Shown here piece after piece: positions 1-8,823 of a DNA stretch of 50,303 bases. The stretch is from Streptomyces lonarensis. GTDB lineage: Bacteria > Actinomycetota > Actinomycetes > Streptomycetales > Streptomycetaceae. Below the pieces are notes generated by a model. The model was not told where the DNA came from and searched no databases. It was given only the letters and a program-made list of their open reading frames with translations. Location: the NCBI RefSeq assembly GCF_012033735.1, contig NZ_JAAVJD010000012.1, positions 1-50,303 of the forward strand, read 5' to 3'. The position numbers and the translations under genes were made by a program. Numbering within the stretch: position 1 is the first letter of the stretch; each line of letters opens with the position of its first letter.

Positions 1-197
1 CGGACCGCGCCTTCGGGGAGCCGCCGTGCGCCGGGCGGTGCGACGGCGGATCGGCGAGCGGGAAGGACACGGCGTGGTCGGCGGACGGCGGGCAGCCGGT
101 GACGGGTCCGGGCCGGGGGCGGGCACGAGCCGCCGGTGGCGGGTGCGGGCGGCGGGCCGCTTCGCCGCCCGTCCCGTCCTCGGCCGTCCGGGGCCGG
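1..197. other. Left-edge sequence without a recognised gene
   Basis: This stretch lies downstream of the stop codon of the minus-strand PIG-L gene. Open frames cross it, but their translations are Arg/Ala/Gly-rich with no recognisable motif, as expected of GC-rich noncoding or shadow sequence. I see no promoter, RNA gene or convincing terminator. A gene ending just outside the window cannot be excluded. Confidence 0.4.
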
Positions 198-1013
198 TCA
201 GCCGTCGTGGGGCCCCGGTGCGAGCGACCAGATCCGCTCGGCGGTCAGCGGCCCGTCGGCGGCGAGGAACGCGCCGTGGTCCAGGGCGAGCGGGGCGAGT
301 TGCGAACCGTGGCAGAGGACGGCGGCGCGCTTGCGCGCCCATGCCGCGGCGTCGAGCCGGGCCGCGTGCGCGACCTCGGTGACGTAGCGGCCGCGCAGTT
401 CGCGGAACGCCTCGCCCCAGGTCTCGCTGGCGGCCAGGGCCTCGTCGGTCCGGTCACCGCCCCAGCCCGGGAGGTGCCCGGTGTAGGGGAGGTCGGCGTA
501 GACCAGCGGGGTCAGGTCGGCGCGGTCGGCCAGCGCGCGCAGCGTGGTCTCCCGGGCCGCCCGGTGGTCGGGCTGGTTGGTGCCCAGCGGCAGCAGGACG
601 GTGGTGCCCGGGGCAGCCTCCCGCAGCGCGTCGGCGAGTTCGGGGAGGCCGGGGTCGCCGCCGTAGGGGCCGTCGGGGTGGCCGAGGGTGCGCCGTGCCA
701 CGCCCAGCAGCTCGCAGGCGCGGGCGTCCTCGGCATCCCGCACGCGGTGCGCCTCGGCGGCGGAGGTGAACCCGCAGGAGGCGTCCCACCACGAGACGGC
801 GGCATCGGTCGGTGGCGGCCCGGCGTGAACGGTCAGGACGGTGACGGGCCCGGGGAGCCGTGGCAGCAGCCCGGCCAGCGACAGCGCGGCGTCGTCGAAG
901 TGCGGTGAGACGACGAGGGTTCCGGGGGCGCGCCCGCCGGCTCCGCTGCTCCCGGCCGTTCTGGTGTGCTCGGTGTGGTGGGTGTGCTCGGGGTGCTGGG
1001 ACGGCTGGTGCAC
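198..1013 (-). CDS. PIG-L (LmbE) family deacetylase
   Basis: This is a 271-residue PIG-L/LmbE-type zinc hydrolase; the family removes N-acetyl groups from amino sugars or related substrates. The metal-site motif near the N terminus is PHFDDA (residues 37-42), a variant of the usual PHPDDE in which the final acidic residue is Ala. A second family segment, NQPDHRAAR, supplies a further His. The start is GTG at 1013, preceded by a GAGGAG ribosome binding site five bases upstream. The first 30 residues are His/Thr-rich and low in complexity. It is the last of three co-directional genes (DUF1796-like and NodS-like methyltransferase upstream), which suggests modification of a glycan or sugar-bearing metabolite. 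The substrate cannot be read from the sequence. Confidence 0.85.
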   Translation of the reverse strand: MHQPSQHPEHTHHTEHTRTAGSSGAGGRAPGTLVVSPHFDDAALSLAGLLPRLPGPVTVLTVHAGPPPTDAAVSWWDASCGFTSAAEAHRVRDAEDARACELLGVARRTLGHPDGPYGGDPGLPELADALREAAPGTTVLLPLGTNQPDHRAARETTLRALADRADLTPLVYADLPYTGHLPGWGGDRTDEALAASETWGEAFRELRGRYVTEVAHAARLDAAAWARKRAAVLCHGSQLAPLALDHGAFLAADGPLTAERIWSLAPGPHDG

Positions 1014-1084
1014 AGGGCTCCTCGGGCAGTGGGGTGGCGCGGGGCGGGGGTGTCACCCGGGCCGGTGCGCGGCCGGGTGCCGGC

Positions 1085-1717
1085 TCAGGGCCAGAGACGG
1101 GCGGGGTCGAGCCGGTCGAAGACGTCGTCCCAGGCGGAGTCGTCGCCCTCCCACCGTCCGGGCACCAGCGGGGTGGTGTCCCAGGCGATGCCCGGCGGCA
1201 GCGCGGCGCCGTCGGTCGGCGGGGTGCGGCGCACCCACAGCAGGGCGAAGCGGTGGCCGGGGTGGGCCGCAGCGAGGGTGGCGCGCAGCCGCCGCAGGTC
1301 GTCGGCGGCGCTCTCGTCGAAGGCGTCGTGGTGGATGTAGAGCACCCGTGCCGACGAGGCGGCGCGGGCCCGGAACCGGTCCGCGAGGTGCCGGAACTTG
1401 GCTCGTACGGCCGGTAGTTGCTCCTCGATGTCCTCCCGGGTGAGCCGTCCCGGCTCACCCGGGGCGAAGTCGTGGAAGAAGCGGATGTCGGAGCCGCGGT
1501 CGAGGGCACAGAGTCCGTCGCTGAACGGCTCGACCGCGCCCGGGCGCAGCACCTCGCGGAAGTCGGTGTCGATCGCCTCCACGACGGAGGCGAGTTCGAG
1601 GTCGAGCCAGTCGAAGAAGGCGGCGCGCTCGTCGCCGGTGACGCGCCGGAGCTGGTGGGTGACCTCGCAGTGGTAGCCGAGGCCGACACAGCTGTCGAAG
1701 GGGTGGGGGGCGGGCAT
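1085..1717 (-). CDS. DUF1796-like putative papain-like cysteine peptidase
   Basis: This 210-residue protein has an N-terminal segment CVGLGYHCEV (residues 10-19) resembling the SLGxxC start of DUF1796 proteins, which are annotated as putative papain-like cysteine peptidases. Cys17 would be the nucleophile and a conserved-looking FFHDF segment follows. I chose the ATG at 1717 because GGAGAGG lies just upstream; longer in-frame extensions are Pro/Arg-rich filler. It sits 71 bases before the PIG-L gene and 235 bases after the methyltransferase gene, on the same strand. Such proteins recur next to glycosyl- and methyltransferases in surface-polymer loci, but their function is unproven. The family assignment is moderately secure; the activity is unknown. 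Confidence 0.72.
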   Translation of the reverse strand: MPAPHPFDSCVGLGYHCEVTHQLRRVTGDERAAFFDWLDLELASVVEAIDTDFREVLRPGAVEPFSDGLCALDRGSDIRFFHDFAPGEPGRLTREDIEEQLPAVRAKFRHLADRFRARAASSARVLYIHHDAFDESAADDLRRLRATLAAAHPGHRFALLWVRRTPPTDGAALPPGIAWDTTPLVPGRWEGDDSAWDDVFDRLDPARLWP

Positions 1718-1952
1718 GGCGGGGCCTCTCCGGAGAGCCACGGGGCGGCCGTGGCAGTGGGGGTCCGGGCGTCGGCGGCGGGGGGGGCTGCGCGGCCGGC
1801 GGTGGGGAGGGGGTGGGGTGGTGAGCGCGCGGTGTGCGCACGTCGGCGCGCCCGGCCGCGCGCAGTCGGGCCTCCGCACTCCGTCGAGCGGTCGGCGCGG
1901 CGGGTCGGTCGGCGGCCCGCGGTCGGCGTCGGCGTCGGCGGTCGGCGGTGGC

Positions 1953-3119
1953 TCAGTCGGCGGTGCGGCGGCGCAGCACGAGGCCGGTGCTGCCGCGCTT
2001 GCTGAGGTAGGCGCGCCCGAGGCAGACGGCCTCCACCGCCGGGGCCACCAGCTCGACGCGGTCGACCTGCCGCCAGGTGGCGTTGCCGTCGAGCCAGGGG
2101 TCGAACCGCGCGGCCAGGGCGCCGGGTTCGAGCGCGACCAGCAGTGTGTCGGTGGGCAGCGCGTCCAGCAGCGCCGGCTCCTGGCCGTAGTACAATATCT
2201 CGACCAGCAGGTAGGCGGCTCCCGGCAGGTGCCGTCCGCCGGCGAGCGCCGCGAGGTCCTCCGTACCCGCCGGCGCCGACTCCGGGCGGCTCGCGTCGAG
2301 GCGGGCCCGGAAGGCGTCGTTGGGCTCGGTGGGGAGGACGCGGAAGCCCTTCTGCTCCAACCGGCCGGTCAGCGCGCCCTCGCAGGCGCCGACCTCGACC
2401 AGCGGCCCGTCGTCGGGGCGGACCCACCGGGCGGTCCAGGCGGTGGTGGCGTCCAGCCGCTCCTGCTCGTAGGGCGAGGTGGCGAACTCCCACGGGTCGG
2501 CGACGGCGGCAGCCTCGTCGCCGAGACTGGCCAGCAGCGCGAACAGCCGTTCCCGCTCCGCGGCGTCGCCGGCGAAAAAGCGCTCGACGGCGGGGATGCG
2601 GGGGGTGTCGACGAGGTACTCGGGGTCGGCCTCGGCCAGCAGCCCGCCGCACCAGCGGTTGACGAACGCCGTCTTGCGCGCGACGCCCGCGGCGTCCAGC
2701 GCACGGTCCTCGTCGCTGACGTACTGGAGGAACGGCGAGTACCCGACCGCGTGGCGCACCGTACGGCCGCCGGCGGCGACCGCCGCGTCCCTGCCGAGCC
2801 GACCGCGGCTGCGCCGGTTGTCGCCGGGCGAATGGGTCCACACCCGGGCCTCGCGCTCCCCCGCGGCACGGTCGATCAGGCCGCGGAGCGTGTCCGGCCC
2901 CGGTGGCGCCCCCACCACGCCACCGGGACGGACCCGCTGCCCCAGCGCCGCCAGGGCGTCGAGAGGATCGCCGTCCGGCGACAGCGACACGACGTCACCG
3001 GTCCCGGCGACCACGACACGGACCTCGGGACGGTCGGGGGCGGTGAGGACGGTCGAGAAGTCCAGCACCGCGTCCTCCGCCCGGAGGACCACCACTATGT
3101 CGATCACAGGCATTCCCAT
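1953..3119 (-). CDS. NodS-like SAM-dependent methyltransferase
   Basis: This 388-residue protein has two parts. Residues 1-200 begin with a Rossmann-like strand (IDIVVVLRA) and resemble no family I can name. The C-terminal half contains DPWEFATSPYEQERLDAT followed by the SAM-binding motif I, LVEVGACEGALTGRL (about residues 238-252), and an acidic TEPND segment. This is the arrangement of NodS-type methyltransferases, which N-methylate amino sugars. The start is ATG at 3119. It is first in the three-gene group with the DUF1796-like and PIG-L genes, so deacetylation followed by N-methylation of a sugar is a reasonable inference, because NodS works on amines freed by a deacetylase in Nod-factor synthesis. 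Substrate and product are unknown. Confidence 0.8.
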   Translation of the reverse strand: MGMPVIDIVVVLRAEDAVLDFSTVLTAPDRPEVRVVVAGTGDVVSLSPDGDPLDALAALGQRVRPGGVVGAPPGPDTLRGLIDRAAGEREARVWTHSPGDNRRSRGRLGRDAAVAAGGRTVRHAVGYSPFLQYVSDEDRALDAAGVARKTAFVNRWCGGLLAEADPEYLVDTPRIPAVERFFAGDAAERERLFALLASLGDEAAAVADPWEFATSPYEQERLDATTAWTARWVRPDDGPLVEVGACEGALTGRLEQKGFRVLPTEPNDAFRARLDASRPESAPAGTEDLAALAGGRHLPGAAYLLVEILYYGQEPALLDALPTDTLLVALEPGALAARFDPWLDGNATWRQVDRVELVAPAVEAVCLGRAYLSKRGSTGLVLRRRTAD

Positions 3120-3582
3120 CCAGCAGCGGGGCGAGACGAGTTGGCATCCGGAGCGCTCTGGAGCCTAGACCCCTGACCGAACAAAGGTCCAGACCTGATG
3201 GTCGGAGCATCGATGCCCCGGCGGGCCGCCCACACGGGCAGGGCGGTCAGCTCCGGAGGTCACCACGACGCCCGACGGGACGATGGAAACTCGCCGACAC
3301 CAACGACCGGTTGCATTGCGAACCATCAGCCGGCGGCACGCGGTCGCGCTCGCGCTGCGGGCCGAGCGCCGCCCCGAGGCGCGGCGCGACAGCGTGGGCG
3401 CTTCGGCCGACAGGCGGAGGCCGACCCGCACCTCCGCACAGAAAGCGTCATTACCAGGACACGCTGCGCATCGGTGCCCTACGCTACGACCGCCCGCGCA
3501 AGCGCCTCGGGGCGCCGTGCCGACTGCGAGCCGCCCGCTTCCGGCAGGTTGCGCCCCGCCCCCAGCATGGAGATGTCGAACG
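3120..3582. other. Divergent intergenic region, 463 bases
   Basis: This region separates the minus-strand methyltransferase and the plus-strand flavin-binding gene. Long open frames cross it but carry no recognisable protein. I looked for sigma70-type boxes; a TAGGCT on the minus strand about 45 bases before 3119 could be a -10, without a good -35 partner. Promoters for both flanking genes must lie here, but none can be placed with confidence. Confidence 0.5.
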
Positions 3583-4251
3583 GTGAAGACCCCGCAGACC
3601 CATCCCCTCGGCGACGAACTCGCTTCGACCGAGCGGACCCGCCTGCGCCGCATGAAGAACAAAGCACGCACTGCGCGTTCCGATCTGGACGCGATCCTGG
3701 CTGCCGGGTTCGTCTGTCACCTCGGCGTCCTGGTGGACGGCACCCCTCGGGTGGTGCCCACGGTCTACGGTGCGACCGCCGATGCCCTCTTCTTCCACGG
3801 ATCGGTCGCCACTCCCAGCCTGATGCGGGCGCCGGAGGCCGAAGTGTGTGTCACGGTCACCCACGTCGACGGAGTGGTGCTCGCCCGGTCGTTGTTCGAA
3901 CACAGCGTCAACTTCCGCAGCGCCATGGTCTACGGGGTGCCCCGCCTGGTGGAGAACGAGGACGAGAAGCTAGAGGGCCTGCGAGTGGTGACCGAACAGG
4001 CGGCACCAGGCCAGTGGGACTACGCCCGCCGCCCGAACCGCAAGGAGCTTGCGGCGACGTCGCTGCTGGCACTCGGGCTGAACGAGGCGTCCGTAAAGGT
4101 GCGGACCGGCCCGCCGGACGATGCCGGGAGCGAGGACGCCGCACTCGGCCTCTGGGCGGGCGTGCTGCCGCTGCACGCCGTGCCCGGCGCACCGGTCCCC
4201 GACCCAGCGCTGCCCGAAGGCATCGCGCTACCGCCGCACTTGCGCCGCTGA
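3583..4251 (+). CDS. Pyridoxamine 5'-phosphate oxidase-fold (flavin-nucleotide-binding) protein
   Basis: This 222-residue protein belongs to the PPOX/split-barrel flavin-binding group. The segments LAAGFVCHLGVLVDGTPRVV, DALFFHGS and CVTVTHVDGVVLARS follow the classic pattern of a split-barrel that binds FMN or F420. I chose GTG at 3583 because GGAGAT lies eight bases upstream and similarity begins soon after; the open frame runs on to 3283, but the extra residues are Arg/Ala-rich without family features. Members include FMN-dependent oxidoreductases, heme-utilisation proteins and antibiotic-modifying enzymes, so the substrate is open. It is convergent with the sensor kinase gene. A link to the downstream biosynthetic locus is possible but not shown. 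Confidence 0.83.
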   Translation: MKTPQTHPLGDELASTERTRLRRMKNKARTARSDLDAILAAGFVCHLGVLVDGTPRVVPTVYGATADALFFHGSVATPSLMRAPEAEVCVTVTHVDGVVLARSLFEHSVNFRSAMVYGVPRLVENEDEKLEGLRVVTEQAAPGQWDYARRPNRKELAATSLLALGLNEASVKVRTGPPDDAGSEDAALGLWAGVLPLHAVPGAPVPDPALPEGIALPPHLRR

Positions 4252-4304
4252 GCGAGAGGGAACCCCGAACAACCACCCCAGGCCGGAGACCTCACCGGTC
4301 CAGC

Positions 4305-5360
4305 TCACTGGAGCGGCGGCTCGGCGGGCGAGCAGGGGAAGACCGCCCTGACCCGGAAGCCGCCTCCTGGCACCGGGCCGGCGTGCAACGTACCTCGCAG
4401 CTCGGCCACTCTGTGGCGCAGCCCCGCGAGCCCCCGGCCGCTGGAGGGGAGGCCCGCGAGTGGAGGGGCAGAGGGCCGGGCGCTGTGCACCGAGACGGTC
4501 AAACGGCCGGGGTCCCGGTCGACAACCACGCGGATGCCGGCTCGGGGCGCGTGGCGACACGCGTTGGCGAGCGCCTCCTGCACCACCCGGTACGCCGCCT
4601 GCTGTACGGGCAGTGGGCAGTGCGCCCACGAGGCCGAGCCCGGGCACTCCAGGCGCGCCTGCGGCCCCACCGCCCCGACCAGGGAAGGAAGCTCCGCCAG
4701 ACCCGGTGACTGCAAAGCACCTAGGGTGCGCCGAAGTTCGTCCAGAGCGTCCACGGTGTGCTGGCGTATCGGGTCATCGCCACCCAGCTTGAGCGCCATG
4801 AGACTCAAGTGGTAGGCGACGCTGTCGTGCATGTCGCGAGCAATGCGCTCGCGTTCCTCCTCCACGGCGGCGATGACCGACAAGGTGCGCTCGCTCTCCC
4901 GTGTCAGCGCCAGCTCCGCCGCGCTGGAGGCCAGTTCGCGCCGGGAGGCGGTCACCGACCCCAGCCACGCCGGAGTGAACGCCAACAGCGCGGCGGCCAT
5001 GGCGTGGAGCACGATCTCCTCCCAGGACCAGTACCCCGGCCCCGAGTGCGACCAGGGGAAGCCCATCACCAGGGCGGTCGCTCCGGCCCAGACCCAGACC
5101 TGCACGCGCGGAACCCGGCTCAGGGCCAGCGCGTACAGGGGGAAGATGGCGGGCAGCCAGAGGTAGGTACTCGCAACCGCGGGCAGTGAGACCACCAGCG
5201 CTGTACGCGGGTAGCGGTGACGGGCGAGCAGGGCGGCGCATGCCAGCAGCGCCCACGGAAGGACCCAGTCCGGCCCGAACCCGCGGGTCGCGCCGACCTC
5301 GAGCAGAGCGAAGGCGACGATGGCGGACTCGGCGAGCACGCGGCGCCCGGCTGCGCTCAC
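4305..5360 (-). CDS. NarL-type sensor histidine kinase
   Basis: This is a 351-residue integral membrane histidine kinase. Residues 10-140 form about four or five hydrophobic segments. The HisKA_3 dimerisation motif ERIARDMHDSVAYHLS follows, with phospho-acceptor His178. The ATPase domain carries an N-box (EALANACRHAP) and a short G-box (GRGLAGLRHRV). The compact membrane sensor without a large extracellular loop suggests detection of a signal within or at the membrane. Its ATG overlaps the stop of the upstream response regulator as ATGA, so the two are translationally coupled and form one two-component system. It may or may not control the nearby biosynthetic locus. Confidence 0.92.
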   Translation of the reverse strand: MSAAGRRVLAESAIVAFALLEVGATRGFGPDWVLPWALLACAALLARHRYPRTALVVSLPAVASTYLWLPAIFPLYALALSRVPRVQVWVWAGATALVMGFPWSHSGPGYWSWEEIVLHAMAAALLAFTPAWLGSVTASRRELASSAAELALTRESERTLSVIAAVEEERERIARDMHDSVAYHLSLMALKLGGDDPIRQHTVDALDELRRTLGALQSPGLAELPSLVGAVGPQARLECPGSASWAHCPLPVQQAAYRVVQEALANACRHAPRAGIRVVVDRDPGRLTVSVHSARPSAPPLAGLPSSGRGLAGLRHRVAELRGTLHAGPVPGGGFRVRAVFPCSPAEPPLQ

Positions 5361-5995
5361 ACCAGCCCCGCCTGTTGCGCCAGACGCGCGAGCACGACCC
5401 TGTTGGGGACCGACAGTTTCCGTTTCAGTACACCGATATGCGTCTTCACGGTAGTAGTGCCGATATCGAGCTGCCGGGCGATGTCGGCGTTCTGAAGCCC
5501 GAGCGCGAGAAGCGTGAGCACGTCTCGCTCACGCTGGGTGATAGCGCACGGCAAAGCGGGGGCGTGCCGCTCAGGCAGCGACCGCGTGAGCACCCGAGCG
5601 ATAGTCGAGGCGCTGGCCGGTGGAACGTACACCATACCGCCGGCTGCCACGGTGCGGAGTGAATGCGCCAAGAACTCCGGGTGCATGTCCTTCAAGAGAA
5701 ACCCGGTGGCCCCCGCACGCAACGCGAGGTCCATCTGGCCCGGCACCTCGAAAGACGTGAGGATCGCCACGGCCGGGCGGGGGGTGAGCGCGCGCAGCGA
5801 GGCGAGCAGATCCAACCAGTCATGACCGGGCATGGCCACGTCCAACAAGGCGATATCGCTTCCCGCCTCGCTCGCCGTGGCCAGCGCGTCCGCCGGGGCG
5901 CTCACCGACACACTGAAGTCCGGAATGGTGGACAGGGTTAATCGCAACGCCTCGCGCACCAGCGCTTCGTCGTCTATCGCAAGAACACGAACCAT
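5357..5995 (-). CDS. NarL/FixJ-family response regulator
   Basis: This 212-residue regulator has an intact receiver: the acidic pair Asp8-Asp9 in LAIDDE, phospho-acceptor Asp52 in LLDVAMPG, and the conserved Lys in FLLKDMHP. A C-terminal LuxR-type helix-turn-helix follows (about residues 140-205: TQRERDVLTLLALGLQNADI, then VKTHIGVLKRKL). I chose ATG 5995 because GGGGGAG lies a few bases upstream and the receiver begins at once; the frame is open to 6103 but without SD support. It is transcribed before its partner kinase, whose start it overlaps by four bases. The pair should act by phosphotransfer from kinase His178 to Asp52; the targets are unknown. Confidence 0.92.
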   Translation of the reverse strand: MVRVLAIDDEALVREALRLTLSTIPDFSVSVSAPADALATASEAGSDIALLDVAMPGHDWLDLLASLRALTPRPAVAILTSFEVPGQMDLALRAGATGFLLKDMHPEFLAHSLRTVAAGGMVYVPPASASTIARVLTRSLPERHAPALPCAITQRERDVLTLLALGLQNADIARQLDIGTTTVKTHIGVLKRKLSVPNRVVLARLAQQAGLV

Positions 5996-6336
5996 CAAGC
6001 GCTCCCCCGAGCGTGCGGTCGGCTTCAAGTAGGAGGAAGGAAGTCCTCCCTTGGTCGGATGCCGCGTATCGAGAAATGTATCACCATGAAACGCGCAGAT
6101 CACGATCCTGTAATACCGCAGAACAGTCCCCGGGTCGGAGATGGGACAGCAGGGTCACAGGAGTCGGAGCGACACCTCGGCCACGCGTCAAATACAGGCC
6201 GGGAAGACGCGGCGAGGCCCCGGCAACCGCACGCTTCGCGGGGGCGGCCGGGCGCCATCTCCCGGTTCGATGTCCGCCGCAGCAACGTCGGCAACCCCGA
6301 CAGGTACCGTTCACCTCGTTCGCACAGGAGCACTTT
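5996..6336. other. Divergent promoter region between two regulator genes, 341 bases
   Basis: This region lies between the minus-strand response regulator and the plus-strand LuxR-type regulator. Part of it is noticeably lower in GC than the surroundings (around 6050-6120), as expected for promoters. I could not place a convincing -35/-10 pair or a clear inverted repeat. No gene is supported here. Confidence 0.45.
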
Positions 6337-7236
6337 GTGACGATCCGTGTCGCCGTGACCGAAGCGCACTCCCCGGCCCGCTCCGGGCTCCGTCTGATCA
6401 TCGACTCCGCCCCGGACGTGGCGGTCCTCGGAGACTTTCCTACAGCGGAGAAGATGCTCGGGGCGGCCACCGGCCTGAGGCCGGACGTGGTGGTCATGGA
6501 CGGGCGACAGCCCGGGTCCGACGAGTTGGACCACGCCGCCGTCAGGCGAGTGGTCTCCGAACTCCGCTGCGGCGTCGTGGTGCTCACCATCCACGACCAC
6601 GACAGGAATCTCTTCGGCGCCCTCGCCGCCGGGGCCTGCGCGTTCGTCTCCGCCGACACCGAACCGCACGTGGTGTTGGCGGCGGTGCGCGCGGTCGCCT
6701 CGGGCGGCTCGTGGCTGGGGCCTCGCCACACCCGCCGGCTGGTGGAGGAGTACGGCCGCGCCTTGCACGTGCGGGGCGGCACCGGGAGGCCGGCACCAAA
6801 CGCGGCCGGCAGTGCGGCCGGGCGGCTCAGCGAGCGCGAGAACGAGGTACTGGCACTGGTCGGCCGGGGGCGCACCAACCAGGAGATCGCCGACTGTCTC
6901 ACCCTGAGCCCGCTCACCGCCAAGACCTACGTCAGCCGCATCATGGCCAAACTCGGCGCTCGCGACCGGGTCCAGCTCGCCCTCATCGCAGCAGGCCACC
7001 AGCGCGGACCGAGCGGAGCTCGCCCGCTGCCCGCCGTGGCCGGCGCCGCGCACGCCGCATCCGCCCCGCGCGCCCATGTCCTCGGTCCGCACCCTGGCCG
7101 GGTCCGTCCGGCAGCGTCGGCTACGACCGCCTCGTGGGTGCGAACCGCCCGGGTGGCTCTGTCAGCGGGAGGAGACAAGGTGCTGAACCCGGCCCGCGAG
7201 GGTGACCCTGAGCGGGCGCCGGACCCTCACCCGTGA
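6337..7236 (+). CDS. LuxR-type regulator with a degenerate receiver domain
   Basis: This 299-residue protein starts at GTG 6337, with ACAGGAG just upstream. Residues 1-120 have the receiver fold and keep the phospho-acceptor position (Asp55 in VVMDGRQPG). The acidic pair that binds Mg is replaced by Glu9-Ala10, and the conserved Lys near the end of the domain is missing (FVSADTEP). It is therefore probably not activated by ordinary phosphorylation. A LuxR helix-turn-helix follows at about residues 163-215 (LSERENEVLALVGRGRTNQE). The remaining 80 or so residues are Ala/Pro/Arg-rich with no recognised domain. The gene runs convergently into the decarboxylase gene and overlaps it by ten bases. 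Its place at the edge of the operon makes it the best candidate for a cluster-situated regulator (inference). Confidence 0.87.
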   Translation: MTIRVAVTEAHSPARSGLRLIIDSAPDVAVLGDFPTAEKMLGAATGLRPDVVVMDGRQPGSDELDHAAVRRVVSELRCGVVVLTIHDHDRNLFGALAAGACAFVSADTEPHVVLAAVRAVASGGSWLGPRHTRRLVEEYGRALHVRGGTGRPAPNAAGSAAGRLSERENEVLALVGRGRTNQEIADCLTLSPLTAKTYVSRIMAKLGARDRVQLALIAAGHQRGPSGARPLPAVAGAAHAASAPRAHVLGPHPGRVRPAASATTASWVRTARVALSAGGDKVLNPAREGDPERAPDPHP

Positions 7237-8720
7237 CAGGCCGCGTCCTCCGCCACCAGTTCCCGGAGCACTTTCAGGATGAGGTCCGTGTCCTCAGACG
7301 TCGTGCGCCAGTTGACGAAGACCGGGCGCAGTGCCGCACGCCCGTCGAAGGTGGTTGCCCCCAGGTGCACCCGCCCGTCGAGCAGCAACCGGTCGGCCAG
7401 CCGCCGGTTGAGGGCGTCGAGCCCGTCCACCGCGACACCGGCCGGCCGCACCCTGAAGCACACCGCGTTCAGGGTCGCCGGGGCGAGCAGTTCCAGGTCG
7501 GGATCACGCTGTACCTCCTCGGCGAACCGGGTCGCCACCGCAAGATGCCGTGAGATCAGCTCGCGGTAGCCTTCCCGCCCATAGGCAGCCAGCGTGGCCC
7601 ACACCGCCAGGCCCCGGGCCCGGCGCGAGTTGTCGGGGCCGAGGTTGGCGTAGTTGACGTGCGGGTCGTTCGCATCGACCAGATAGGCGGCTTGGTTGGT
7701 GAAGACGGGCCCGAGTATCTCGGGGTGGCGTACGAAGCAGAAGCCTGTGTCGAAAGGCACGTTGAGCCACTTGTGGCCATCGGCGGTCACCGAGTGGGCA
7801 CGCGCGGCGCCCTCGACGAGGCAGGCGGTCCGGTCGTTCAGAGCCGCGAACATTCCGAACGCGCCGTCCACGTGCAGCCAGGCATCGAATTCATCGGCCA
7901 AATCGGCGAGTTGGGCCACCGGGTCGAACCGGCCGGCGTCCGGTTCACCGGCGGTGGCCACGAGAACCGCCGGAGCGCCCCGCAACTCCTCCAACGCCAC
8001 CCGCAACGCGCCCAAGTCCAGGCGTCCGCTGCCGTCCACGGTCAGCCGGCGCAGCGCGGAGCGGCCCAGGCCGAGCATCCCGAGTGACTTGCTGATGCTG
8101 GCGTGGGCGAACCCACTTCCGAACACCGGCATGGGGGGCAGGCGGGCGAGTCCGTCCACGTCCACGTCCACGCCGTGCCGTGCGGCCCAGTAGCGCCGGG
8201 CGGCGGCCAAGCCGGTGAAGTTTGCCATGGTGCCGCCGGTGGTCGTGACGGCGCCCCACCCGGCGGGCAACCCGAACAGCTCCTTCAGCCAGCCCAGCGC
8301 GACCGTCTCCAGGTGTGTCGCCATTGGTGAGCACACCCAGGCGGCGGCGTTCTGGTCAATGGTGGAGGTCAGCCAATCGGCTGCAAGCGCTGCCGGGGTG
8401 GTTCCCCCGGTAACGAAGTGGAAGTAGCGCGGACCGGAGGAACGTACCGCCTGCGGCAGTGCGTGCTCGGTCAGTTGTCGGACGGCAGCCTCGGCGCCCA
8501 TACCGCGCTCCGGCAGCGGCCCGGCGAAGCGGGCCAGGACCTCCCTTCCGTCGTCCTCGTGCTGTCGTCGTGGCGCTGCGGGGGCGGCCGATAGCGCGGC
8601 AACGTACTCGGCGGCAGCTTTTCCGGCCAGTTCGAGGACGGCGGCGGTGTCGTCGTGGAAGGCCGCCGAAAGGCTATCGGTAACCGGCTGCGTCGGCGCA
8701 CCGGAGGGCTCGATACTCAT
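7227..8720 (-). CDS. Group II pyridoxal-5'-phosphate-dependent decarboxylase
   Basis: This 497-residue enzyme belongs to the aromatic-amino-acid / glutamate decarboxylase-like PLP family. It shows TTTGGTMANFTGL (cofactor phosphate binding), WLHVDGAFG (the Asp that contacts the pyridine nitrogen) and TADGHKWLNVPFDTG, whose Lys at about residue 314 forms the Schiff base. The length is normal. ATG 8720 is preceded by GGAAGGA nine bases upstream. It is the most distal gene of the minus-strand operon, 103 bases after the DDAH-like gene. In context it may decarboxylate an amino-acid intermediate of the hydrazine pathway or a partner building block. Family members accept tyrosine, tryptophan, glutamate, diaminobutyrate and others, so the substrate cannot be inferred. 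Confidence 0.9.
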   Translation of the reverse strand: MSIEPSGAPTQPVTDSLSAAFHDDTAAVLELAGKAAAEYVAALSAAPAAPRRQHEDDGREVLARFAGPLPERGMGAEAAVRQLTEHALPQAVRSSGPRYFHFVTGGTTPAALAADWLTSTIDQNAAAWVCSPMATHLETVALGWLKELFGLPAGWGAVTTTGGTMANFTGLAAARRYWAARHGVDVDVDGLARLPPMPVFGSGFAHASISKSLGMLGLGRSALRRLTVDGSGRLDLGALRVALEELRGAPAVLVATAGEPDAGRFDPVAQLADLADEFDAWLHVDGAFGMFAALNDRTACLVEGAARAHSVTADGHKWLNVPFDTGFCFVRHPEILGPVFTNQAAYLVDANDPHVNYANLGPDNSRRARGLAVWATLAAYGREGYRELISRHLAVATRFAEEVQRDPDLELLAPATLNAVCFRVRPAGVAVDGLDALNRRLADRLLLDGRVHLGATTFDGRAALRPVFVNWRTTSEDTDLILKVLRELVAEDAACHG

Positions 8721-8823
8721 GGGTGGTGCGTCCTTCCGAGGGACGAAGCGTTGGTCGGGCGGCGGCTGCCGGCCGCCGGTCCGGAGGGGCGGTTGTACGG
8801 TCGGCCCGGCGCCTCCGGAACGG

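Noticed and set aside
454..2841. A 795-residue open frame on the minus strand
   Set aside because: Its translation is Arg/Pro/Ala-rich without motifs and it crosses three genes in another frame. It is a GC-driven shadow.
1716..3176. A 486-residue plus-strand open frame opposite the methyltransferase
   Set aside because: It is antisense to a gene with clear family motifs, has no ribosome binding site and no domain.
3198..4709. A 503-residue plus-strand open frame over the PPOX and kinase genes
   Set aside because: The overlapping genes have intact motifs and ribosome binding sites; this frame has neither.
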